From Hyphochytrium catenoides (lineage: Eukaryota; Sar; Hyphochytriomycetes; Hyphochytriales; Hyphochytriaceae), in the NCBI GenBank assembly GCA_900088475.1, contig FLMG01000032.1, positions 1-38,210 of the forward strand: a stretch of 38,210 bases of DNA, written 5' to 3'. The first letter of the stretch is position 1; each line of letters starts with the position of its first letter. A program made the translations under genes and the position numbers. The notes under the pieces were generated by a model. It saw only the letters and a program-made list of their open reading frames with translations. It did not search any database and was not told where the DNA came from. Positions 1-10,219 of the stretch are shown here, in pieces.

Positions 1-3000
1 TGGCGTCAGTCCGATCTATTCTTTAAGGAGGAAAAGGATATTCGAGCCCCTTGGGAAGGCCCGTCGCCTCGAATCCTGTTAGAGAAGGAGGTGTTCGCCC
101 TTACCTGGACGAAAAATTTGATGGTTGTGGCCGACAGAGAGTGGAAGGTCTTCCTGCGCAACCGCGTTTTCGTCTTTATGGAGCTATTCTTAGTTGTTTT
201 TGCTGGACTTCTGTACGGCATTGGCCCGTCGTCATTGTTGGGGTGCTCTTCCTTGGGCTGATGTTTGCCTCTATGGGACAGGCCTCTCAACTGGCAAACA
301 TGTTTGACCAACGGGAGGTGTTTTACAAGCAGCGGCAGATGAACATGATGCGCTCGAGCAACTACGTCTTTGCATGCATGTCAGTAACCCAGATTCCGAT
401 GGCCATGCTGAAGGCTCTAGTCTTTGGGAACATTCTCTATTGGCTAGTGGGCTTTCAAGCAGACGTGGCGTGCTATCTCTACTTTATAGCGATGCTGCTG
501 GTGATGAATGTGACACTGTCACAGTACTTCTTTTTCATATCGTGCGCTTTTCCCAGCCTCACGGCTGCTATGCCTCTGGTGTTCCTGTCAATCCTACTCT
601 TCGTCATGTTCAGTGGCTTTACCATGGCCAAGAACCTGGTACCGGATGGGTGGATCTGGATGTACTACCTGTCACCGATTCAGTGGAGCACTACAGGCCT
701 TGTCTTAAGTCAGTACAAGTCTGAGGGAATGCAACTTTGTGAGCTGGACGGCATTGACTATTGTGCCGCCTTTCACGACTACGCAGGAAATGTCTTTCTG
801 AGACGCATGGGCTTCCCGACAGACGCCAAACTGCGATGGATCGCCTTCATCGTTTTGCTGGGACTGTACCTCTTGTTCGGCACTTTAGCAACACTGGCTC
901 TAGAGTATCTACGACACGCGCCACCCATCTCTCTTAGTGAGGACGCTGAAGGGCTGGAAGAGGCTGAGAAGCAGAAGCAGACCAAGCGCTTTGTGGTAGC
1001 TCCGCAAGTGACGCCTATAAGTTCTGCATTTAGCGCACCAAGCAAAAGCGGAACAACCCAAGACGCCAAGAGGACTGACGATATTATGATCAAGGAGGAC
1101 GAGATAGACCCCAATAAACGGAACAGGCAGGCCATGTTTACGCCCGCGACGCTTAGCTTCAAGGACCTCTGGTACACTGTTAAGGTCAAGACTTCTGCCG
1201 GCCGTTTCTCGGAGGTGGATTTACTTAAGGGCGTGAGTGGGTGCATGAAGCCAGGCACAATGACAGCGCTTATGGGCTCAAGTGGAGCTGGAAAAACTAC
1301 TCTGCTCGACGTCATCGCCTCACGTAAGACTTCCGGGATCATTCGGGGTGATATCTTGATAAACGGCATCCGAGCAGACAGCAAAACCATTCGAAGATGT
1401 ACAGGTTATTGTGAGCAGACGGATATCCACGCCCCAACCATGACTATCCATGAAGCCCTCATCTTCAGTGCCAAGCTTCGGCAAGACAGGTATCTTCGAC
1501 TTGAGGAAAAAATGCGCTCGGTGCAGGAAGCCATCGTACTGCTAGAGTTCCAGGATATCCTGGACTTTGAAGTACGCGCCCTCTCTCCTGAGCAGTCTAA
1601 GCGCCTTACCATTGGCGTTGAGCTGGTAGCAAACCCTGCTATATTGTTCTTGGATGAACCAACGAGTGGACTGGATGCCCGTGCTGCATTTACCATCATG
1701 AAAGGGGTCCGTAATGTTGCTTCAGCGAACCGGACGGTGGTCTGTACTATCCATCAGCCCAGCAGCAATGTCTTCTTCCTATTTGACAGTCTCTTACTGT
1801 TGCGCCGCGGAGGCTCAATGGTATACTTCGGGGCCATTGGAGAGAATGGAAGGTGCTTGATTGACTACCTTGAGGGAATCCCAGGGACTCCTAGCATAAA
1901 GCCTGGCTACAACCCTGCCACTTACATGCTCGAAGTAATTGGGGCAGGCGTGGGCGGTGGCGACAACTCTGGACGACCGGACTACGCGGTTGAATGGACC
2001 AAAAGTCCTGAGAAGCACGAACTGGATGAGGAGCTACGGAGAACTGAGTCCAGGTCATCAGCATCGACAGCAACTGGATCTTCTGGTCATGAAAGCTCCA
2101 AGAAGATCGAGATTAGGGTGAATGCAGCAGCTGCCCCTTCTACCCAGTTCATAGAGCTGTTGAAGAGATTCCTTCGCCTGCACTGGCGAAGTCCACAGTA
2201 TCACTTGCCGCGCTTTTTCGTCTCCGCAATTTTTGCAGCCATCTTTGCAAGCCTGTACGGAGGAACGAACTATCGCAGCTATCAAGGCGCTCTGTCTGGC
2301 AATGGGATGATATATCTTACCTTTTACTTCCTTGCACTGACAATGTTCAACAGCGCTAAGCCTATCATCTATGCAGAAAGGGCCGCTTTCTATCGGGAGC
2401 AGGCATCACGGAGCTATTCCTCGTTCTACTGGTGGCTCTGTCTCTTCGTTACTGAGATCCCTGGATTGTTTGTCTACAACCTGGTCTACCTCGTGATCTT
2501 CTTCCCCAGCGTCGGATTTGTTGGGGTTGAGAACTTCTTCCTCTATTGGTTAACTCAGAGCCTCTTCTCTGTGGCGATGGTGGCCTTTGCGCAGTTACTC
2601 ATCGGGATATTGCCCAATATTGCGGTTGCGGCCGTCTGTGGCACCTTGATTAACATGTTTTTGGGGACCTTTTCTGGCTTCAACCCACCAACAGAGAACA
2701 TCCCTCGTTACCTGCGGTGGCTGATGACCATCATGCCCTCTCGCTATGCCTTTTCGGGCCTTGTTGCTGTCACATTGACCTATTGCTCTCCGGAAGGGGA
2801 AGGAGTTGGATGCTTGGAAGTATGTACAAAGGCGCAGATTGATGCCAAAGAGTGCGTGGCACAACCGCTTCTGATCGACGGACAGCTAACAATGGAATAC
2901 AAGGTGCATCAACTGATGGAGGTCTCCTATGGAATCTATTACGCCGATAGGTTAGTCCTGCAACTGTTGCTTTGCTTGCAAGCTCGTCTCAGCTAGCGAT

Positions 3001-3147
3001 GATTGCTTCTCTTTTTGTTTTTGACCAAAAAGCTAACAATTTCCTGTCAACAGGTATGTCTATGCTTGTTACTTGCTGATCTTTGTTGGAGCGTATGGCC
3101 TCGCAAGCGCCCTTGTCTATCGCTATATCAACTGGACCGTAAGGTAG
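1..3147 (+). CDS. PDR-type (full-size ABCG) ABC transporter, 5' truncated by window edge
   Basis: ATP-driven exporter of the pleiotropic drug resistance class, expected in a cell membrane. The window opens inside the first transmembrane half. Frame 1 reads to about base 234, ending in a typical PDR stretch (FVFMELFLVVFAGLLYGIG). Homology then continues one frame over (GVLFLGLMFASMGQA, FYKQR), so a one-base discontinuity lies near 216-240. The ATG at 51 is therefore an out-of-frame artefact. Downstream come transmembrane segments, then the second ATPase domain: Walker A GSSGAGKTT (about 1275-1300), Q-loop CEQTD, a degenerate signature LSPEQSKR (about 1578), Walker B FLDEPTSGLD (about 1647) and H-loop TIHQPS. 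A second membrane domain follows. The last intron is 2951-3053 (GTTAGT...CAG). The final exon, 3054-3147, ends in NWTVR and TAG. It converges on the next gene. Family call is firm; exact substrate is unknown. Confidence 0.93.
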
Positions 3148-3929
3148 CCTGTGGAGCCAAGACCTTACAAACATATAAGCAGGAAAGGATCTAAGCTAAG
3201 CAGTTCAGACTCAGTAGAGATTGACCGGTCGTAGTACACCAGCGAGGCAATGTAGACTCACAAAGGAAAGCATTGTCCGTCAGAAGGTCTAACTATGATA
3301 TTAACAGACAAGCTCATCTTGCCGTCTATCCTTTTATCCTCGTGGTCTCTGACGGCGGTCAAGCAGAAGCCATAAAGTTGTGCATCTGGGGACCCGCCGT
3401 CTTCAGTATAGGGAAGGATAACAAATATTATTCGCCACAGAAAGAGTAAATGTAGTCTAACTTTTCGGTCCCGAGGTGCATGATCAGACCAATGACTCTA
3501 GTCTTTCGGGACTCGTGGTCACGAGCCTTATACTATTTCTCCTGCTGCTTCGGCTTTTCTTTTTTGAGTAATGAGGTGCAGGGCACGTTCTTCCAGCTCC
3601 GTTCCAAACTGCTACCACTACTTTCACCATCTTTCTATCCCTTTCATGCTGCGTAGCAATGAGTTAGTTTCGGGAAGAGGGTCTAGGGCATAATTGAGCA
3701 GCGCAATGCCCTGTCTTCCCCCGTTAAAATGACTGGATTAGACCCAAATAGACCAGCTGCTTTGGGAGAGGAAAGACATCGTCCCGGATTGAATCTTTGA
3801 ATCAGAGGAGCGACCTGAGACCTTGTACGTGGTATACTTCTTCTTCGCTACTCAAGGGCTGGAACAACCGGTGATGATGATAGCAGAGAGAGGTCCGACA
3901 CAGGAGGGCCATCTTCGGCACAACTTTTT
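3148..3929. other. Intergenic region between two convergent genes
   Basis: About 780 bases between the stop of the ABC transporter and the stop of the FKBP gene on the other strand. I see no convincing coding exon here. It should hold both 3' untranslated regions and polyadenylation sites, but I cannot place them. Confidence 0.5.
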
Positions 3930-6900
3930 CTATTGATCGCCTTGATCTCCCTCTGCAAAAGCCCAAGACTTCTTGAGTTTCCCGTAGACCTTGATCAGCT
4001 CCACCTTCATGACCAGCGTGGCCATAGCAGGTATTCGAGGGGGAAAGCCCATGGCACCATATCCCAACGCTGGCAGCACGAACCAGAGCGATAATTATGA
4101 AAGATTGGAAGGAGAGAAAAGAGAGAGGGGAAAAACCGAAGGTGGGAAGAGAGAGAGAGAGGGAGACGTGGAGTCGGAAGCAGTAAGCTGACAGTAAGTG
4201 CACCACGAAAAGCAACAACTTCGACCCAATGTCTCTGTAGGAAAAGGTAAGAACAAACACTCAAGAGAAGCACGCCTCTTGTTCGGGTTAAGGCTACCCG
4301 TTTACCTGGACTGCACCGAATCTTGGCTGTTTCTCCTTCTGTCATACGCAGAAGACCACGCTCAAAGCCTGGGATGGTGAAGGCCTCGCCCAGCTCAAGA
4401 TCAAACGCTCTCCCTCTTTGCCGCGTAGACTCTATGACAGTTCCGTTCTCCAGCTGCGGCGGGAGGATGGACAGAGAAGACAAAGATAGACACTGAGATG
4501 GCAGACAGTGGCAGCTCAATAGAGCTATTAGGAAGCCTGTTCGGCAGTAAAAGAACGTGGGAAGAATGATGCTAAGTTTATCAAACAACAGTAGAGCTTG
4601 CAAGGAATGTGAAGATGAAGAATCGTTAGGCTGATAGCTAGGGCTGCATACACTGATCTCATAGTGGACTCGAATGTGATCTCCTTTGTTGACGAAGGTC
4701 TTTCCATCCCTAAAGCGGCAGGCCCGAGAGAAGATACGGAGTGCGAGGGAGGACCCAGTATTAGGGGATATTCAGCAAAGCAGCATTCTCTTGATGTACC
4801 ACGAAGATCGTCATAGGAAAGGGGATGGATACCGAAGAGAAAGAGACTCAGAGACAGACAAAACGACTATCAGAAGAAGAATAGGATAAGCTCAGTAGCC
4901 CGTACCCTGGGTGTAGGGTGGTGACCTCGAGTCCTTCTATCTCTCTATAGCGCTCCTGTTTCACCACTTGAGCTTCTTTCTCTCTCTCATTTAAGAGGCG
5001 CAAGTCGTCTTGGAGCTGCTTTTCCCTCATTTCCTGCTGCCTTCGCTGAAGCTGTTGTTGCTTTTCAAACCGCTCTTTGGCAGCCAGCTCTGCCTGTTTC
5101 CACCACCTTTCCATAATGGGAAAGAGAGAGAGAAAACATATGAGAGAGAAATGATATGGTACAAAGAGAGATGGAACCCCTATTAGATTCATCTTTCTTT
5201 TTGTCATCTACGGCTTTTTATCACCAAGACCACAATAGACCCGGCCTACGTACTTTAGAGCGCTCTCGCCGAGGTTTTTGAGCACGTCTCCTATTCCCGA
5301 CAATAGGCCCATTAGGATCGCCTTGCTCATTAGGGCAGCTAGGGCTAGGGGAGAGGTAGATGGTTAGGCGTGCGAAGAGGAGAGGAACGGAAAGATAGCA
5401 AGAAGAGACAGGTGTCAAGAGGCAAGAAGAGAAAGAGGGGTAGATCAAAGGAGTGCAGGGAAGAGAAAGAAGAGAGAGAGAGAGAGAGAGAGAGAGTGCA
5501 ACAGAAACTAGAGAAGGAGTAAGTAGAATTTCAAAAAGAGCATTGGTCTTACCCCCACCGCTATTGGACTTCATGCTGATGATGATTCTCAGAAACTAGG
5601 GAAATAGGATGCGTCATGGCTCGTTCATATGGCTCCACTGGCTAGCCTCTTCTCATCATCTCATTGATTCTCTGACCCTAATAAGCCCTTCTTCCTCCCT
5701 ACTCTATGCGCTCTCCCTTGCCTGACCTCGGTAAAGTCGATGCTTCCATTGCCGTCATCGTCTGCTTCGGCGATCATCTGCTTCAACTCCTCTTCTGAAG
5801 CCTTCAGGCCCATCATCTGGACCAGCTTGCTCAGCTCTGGGAGATCAATTTCTCCACTGCCATCTTCATCCAGCTGACCAAAGCGAGACACGACGATTAA
5901 AGATAGATATGGAAAAATAAGAGAGAGGGGAGAGAAAGAGAGGGATAGAAAGAGGACTGACCCCTAAGTGTGAAATAGAAAAACGGCCGCAAAGTGAAGC
6001 TAAGATAGGTAGGAGGAAGCATGGATAGAAGTAACAGACAACAGACCTAGGACGCACGAGGGGAGGAGACTTCGAGATGTTGCTGGAGGAAACAGAACGT
6101 TCTGCTAGAGAAATAAGCAGCAGCAGCTTGTTGTGCAAAGCGGATCTGGGATCAAACCTGCTTAAATTGCTTCTGTATATTCAGTGCCTCGTCAGGCTTC
6201 ATCAACGCGAGCAGCTCCAGGCGTGGCTTGATCGCGTCATAGCTCGCCTCTACTTCTTGACAGAATCTGCTGAACTCAACCACACGACGGTTCTCCTCGA
6301 AGGATGTTGAGTCTAAGTAATAGCCATATCAGTGCATCGTAGAGGAGGTACGCGGTGGGGAACAGCGAGAGAGGTAAGCAACATCATAAAAGGGGTGATA
6401 TAGTCTAAAGAGGCAAGAGAGACGATGTCAAAGAAGGAGGAAGAAGAGCATTTAGGGCTGAAGAGAGAGAAGAAAGAACGGCCAGGTAGACTGAACCCAC
6501 CAAGCGCTGAAAATGTGTCCTCTTCGCAGAGAAGGAGGAGTGCAGCCTTAAGATCTGCGCCAGAGATATATCCCTTAGCTTTCCCGTCCATCTGATGACC
6601 CAAACGACAACGGATTTGAATGCAGCAACAATAATAATAGAAGAAAGCAATGAGATGGATGCACATCGGAGAGGAAGAAGAGTGACAAAGCCATGTACAG
6701 GTTAGTGACGGCAGAAGAAACAGAGAGAGACGCTGGAGAGAGGTGCGAGAAAAAGGATTGAAATGCAAAGTAAGAAACTCCTTGAGGAGAAGAGAAATGC
6801 GTTCGGATGGAGAATTCTGACAGGCCGACCTAACTGCCCGAACCAGCGGTGTAGAGACATGAACGACATAGCTAAGTGTTAGAGCAATTACCAGGGTAAA

Positions 6901-8840
6901 GAGTCCCTTGAGGAAAGCACGCTCCTCTGCCGGCATTTGGGAAGGACCTTGATTCACAAAGGACGTTAGTTGGATGATTAGAGAGTTTGCAGCAGCCCGG
7001 CGAACACTCCTGAGAATGGTCAGTCTTGTCGAACGCTCTAAGAAAGTAGAAGAACCATGCATCACATGCCAAGGGACCAAAGCCGAGACGAAGATTGAGG
7101 GAAAGAAAGAGGAGGGATGAAGAGAGACAAGCGAGAGAGGCCCCTGAAGCAGAAGTAATTGTAGTGATTGAACAATAGGAGCAAGCAAGCACTCTCGAAG
7201 CGGAAGGCCAAAAGTTGAGGGAAGAGAAGAGAAGTATGAGGTTTGAGGAGCAGACAGCTGTGATGTTGGCATGATCATGCTGTGTAGAGATAGACTGAGG
7301 CATGCAGAGAAGAGGATCGAGGGTGGCGCAGCGCAGAAGATCTGACGCCAGGGTTCAGGGCGGAGACAACCTGGGAAACCTTCCAAGACAGAGAGACTGA
7401 CCTTTCTTTTGATTTCGCCGAAGGTTTTCCCATACAAGCACAATTTCTCCAAATGACAGCCCTCCATCTACTTCTCTTGGCCTTATCCTGAGCTCACTCT
7501 CAGCCTCGATGAGCTGGGAGAGAGAGCAGGGGCACTCCAGCCTCTGGAACAGCTCTATGACTTTATTCTCACTGAGATGGCCAGCCTTGAGGACGTCAAG
7601 GGTATCATACACTTCTCGGCAGCGCTGTAACATTGCCTTGTTCTTCACAAGATCCTCCTCTTCTTCATCTTCTTCCTCGAACTGAGGAGTCTCGCTTCTA
7701 TCATGTCCCGCTTCTGGTTCTGTCTCGTCCTTGATATGATCCTCTTCCTCCTCCAATCCCACGACTCGTCCCTCCTCGTCCTGGCCTTCCTCCGCATGAG
7801 CGAGAGAGGCTGCCCTCTTCTCACTCTTGCTCTTGCTTTTTTCATTGTTCCGTTCGTCTGCTGAGCCTCTGGTGCTGCTGTGTGACCTTCTTGATTGAGA
7901 GCCACGTTCCGCGAGGCTGCTGACCCCCTTGGACACCTCATCACCCTCCTCGGCGCCTTCCTTCTCGCCCTTACTTGGCTCTTCTGATGGTCGGGGCATC
8001 GCTGTGGCTCCTCCTCCTGAAGAAGGAGAAGCAGTCTCTCCTCCTAAAGGGTGAGAAGAAGAGGAATGCACTGACTGCTTATCCTTTGCTGGAGGGCGCA
8101 CATCTATAGACTCTGCCACTTGTTGTTCTTCGGCAGCTCCTTTTCGGTCCTCCTTCTCACTCTGGCTCACGATGGCCAGACTATCATCCGGTCTTTGAGC
8201 AGCGGAAGGAGAAGATAGCAACAAGGAGGAGGAGGAGGAGGAGGAGGAGGAAGGAGGTAGAGAAGAAGGAGGAGGAGGATGCCGAGGACGTCCTTTAGGA
8301 TCCTGGTTCTCTCTATACTGCTGCGCTCGCATAAAGCTTTTGGGAGCTTCCCAGCTCGATACCCCTGTCCTCCTATTATAATAGTAGTATACGCCTTCGC
8401 GGACACCAAACAGTGTTAGCACAATGGATAGAGAGCAAAGGAAACAATTGAAGATGGAGGGCGAGACGACCAACAGGAGAGACGAACACGGTGAAGCTCG
8501 CTTTCGTGGCAGAGGAGGCAACGGAAGGAGAATGAGTTAGGAGGGTAGCAGCGAATCAAGGACCTATCCGCCTCAGTCTCGGAAGAAAGAGAGACAACCC
8601 GTTGGAAGCGAGAGACTAGTAGCTGTAACATGTTTAGGGATACGATGGCCAAATTGGATGCCCAGCGAGGGGCTCTCTTATACCTGAATCTTCATCAAAG
8701 GCCTGCTGATAGACCTCAGAGGACAAGGCAAAGAGCTGCTTCTTGGCAATGACACCCCTCCAGCGCGCTTGAATCTTCGTAGCTGCAGTCCGCCGCCAGG
8801 TATTATTCGCCTGGTCGGTACCGAGGCCAGTCGTCTCCAT
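3930..8840 (-). CDS. Multidomain IQ motif / WW-like / EF-hand / FKBP-type protein
   Basis: Eleven exons joined by phase: 8840-8684, 8394-7402, 7037-6892, 6591-6501, 6312-6158, 5873-5727, 5325-5254 (uncertain), 5093 or 5106-4906, 4709-4652, 4453-4306, 4069-3930; about 764 residues. Order: IQ motif (TKIQARWRGVIAKK, residues 21-34); WW-like domain (about 44-73, VYYYYNRRTGVSSWEAP, with Tyr44 in the place of the first Trp); acidic, Ser-rich region to about 310; a degenerate EF-hand (DTLDVLKAGHLS); another across the exon 3/4 join (FTLMDGKAKGYIS); two canonical EF-hands (LDEDGSGEID, DDDGNGSIDFTE); a Gln/Arg-rich coiled coil; and an FKBP domain from about 655 (GDGKTFVNKGDHIRVHYE, GFERGLLRM, LGYGAMGFPPRIP, ATLVMKVELIKV). 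It is probably a Ca2+/calmodulin-regulated scaffold with a prolyl-isomerase fold. The exon 6/7 junction is unresolved. Divergent from the LRR gene. Confidence 0.85.
5471..5496. repeat. (AG)13 dinucleotide microsatellite
   Basis: Uninterrupted AG run lying in the intron between EF-hand exon 6 and exon 7 of the FKBP gene. Read on the minus strand it is a TC tract, so it also lengthens the pyrimidine-rich part of that intron. Confidence 0.9.
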
Positions 8841-9663
8841 TCTTATCTCTCCCAGTGCTACTTATGCACGTACGGAAGGGTAAAACTGTCTCTTTGCTTT
8901 GTCACGTTTCGGGAAGAGAGCGCGCATCATGGTACTGGTTGCTTGGCGGCTTGTTGTTGACAAGAAGAGGAAGTGCTGGATAAAGAAAGACTGCGAACAC
9001 TGTGATAATCTCCTTCTTCGTCGCTATGTCACGAACGAGAGGAGGAAGAGGGCCGAGAAACAAAGGATGTAAGACCCGCTTCCTTCCTCGGCACCTTGTC
9101 TTCCTCTTCTTCGTCCTCCTGTTTGCTCGTGGTCCTCCTTTGAGTCCACTGGCTACCGCCAGGGGCCTACCACCAACATCCAGGTCTTCTCTCTGCCTCT
9201 GTCTTTCGCTCTGTTTCTGTCGGTGGCGTCTCTGTGTCTGTCTGTCTTCCTTCCTTCTGTCTCTGGCTGCCTTCTTCCGTGTCCCGTCCGGTCTGCCCGT
9301 CTTCCTCCTTGTCTGGAACTCTGTGCGTCTGTCTGTCTCTCTGTGTTCTCTGTCTTGGTGTTTCTCTTCTCCTGTCTAGCTTTGCCTATATCTCTATCTC
9401 GCTCTGTCTCCTGTCATCCTCGGTGCATGATGTCAGATGGCCCCCACTAGGGAAGCGAAACGCTCAATTGAGCCGCTAACACCTAGAGGTGGATGGGCGT
9501 CCCAACATAAGCAAGGCGTATACCCATTTGTAGCCTCTTCAATGGTGTGGGTGGGTTGCAATAACTTTAGTATCAAAGACCATTTATGGATAACTAATCA
9601 GAGCTCGTCTGGTAGTTATCATATTCGTCCCGTAACTACTGTTTTAGCTGATCACCGGCCGCC
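8841..9663. promoter_or_regulatory. Shared upstream region of a divergent gene pair, with a long C/T-rich tract
   Basis: Lies between the ATG of the FKBP gene (8840, minus) and the first possible exon of the LRR gene (plus). Roughly 9180-9425 is strongly pyrimidine-biased on the plus strand, with repeated TCTGTCT-like units. It could be a core-promoter or nucleosome-excluding tract, or the pyrimidine tract of a 5'-UTR intron ending in the CAG at 9434-9436. No TATA box or protein site can be assigned from sequence alone. A plus-strand open frame from 9437 has no recognisable domain. Confidence 0.4.
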
Positions 9664-9684
9664 CAGCAGCAGCAGCAGCAGCAG
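9664..9684 (+). repeat. (CAG)7 trinucleotide repeat
   Basis: Seven perfect CAG units followed by CGG-CAG-CA and an ATG at 9693. If that ATG starts the LRR gene, the repeat is in its 5' untranslated region. Confidence 0.85.
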
Positions 9685-9692
9685 CGGCAGCA

Positions 9693-10025
9693 ATGCCGCG
9701 AGGACGTGGTGAGCAGCAGTGAGCCATCAGCATCAGGGCGCTGTTGGTTCAAAGCTATCAATAGCAGAGGCTCTCGGTTTCGAGGCAGCTGGTCAGGCTG
9801 CCCTAGGCTTAGTGCTCCAGCCCTAAACACCCTCAAGAAAGCTCACTTACGACCGTCCCATCTAAGTGTGACCGACGTTGCACTCTTCTTTCTCTCTGAT
9901 TGACCATAGAGACCGTTGCTGACGTGCTACAGGCTGCAGCTGTTGCTGACCGGATGACTTCGAGTGACCGCTACAAGGTCCATGCACTGCGAACCTTAGC
10001 TCCTCTGCCATCACGCAGTGGACAC
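9693..10025 (+). CDS. Possible 5' coding exons of the LRR-IQ-EF gene (tentative)
   Basis: A short exon with ATG at 9693 (MPRGR, donor GTGAGC after 9708) can be joined in phase to an exon starting at 9910, after a strong pyrimidine tract and TAG. That exon reads ETVADVLQAAAVADRM and stays open to a possible donor after 10025. I could not connect this frame cleanly to the LRR exon that is open through 10220, because intervening frames carry stops. It may be a 5' extension, an upstream reading frame or a separate small transcript. Listed so the splice signals are not lost. Confidence 0.25.
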
Positions 10026-10219
10026 GTGCGATAATAGCCTCCCATAGACGGAAGAAGGAAGAGGACACTCTCTATAATGGCGAGTGCTTGTTTCCTCTTG
10101 CTAGGCCGCGTCAGCAGCGCATCACTTCAGAGCCTAGCAGTGCAAGAAGCAGCCAGAGACTACACCTCTCTCCATAACAAGAATCTGTCCTTCCAGCCGA
10201 CAGACGGCAAAGAAGGCTG

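Noticed and set aside
51-240. ATG at 51 as the start of the ABC transporter
   Set aside because: Its first 60 or so residues have no similarity to PDR proteins, whereas frame 1 over the same bases does; the true frame enters from the left edge and switches near base 230.
9180-9425. Regular TCTGTCT-like units considered as a CRISPR array or satellite
   Set aside because: No fixed repeat/spacer structure, and the genome is eukaryotic; simple pyrimidine-rich low complexity explains it.
9437-9712. Plus-strand open frame of 91 residues upstream of the LRR gene
   Set aside because: Contains a repeat-derived poly-Ser run and no recognisable domain; more likely 5' untranslated or intronic sequence.
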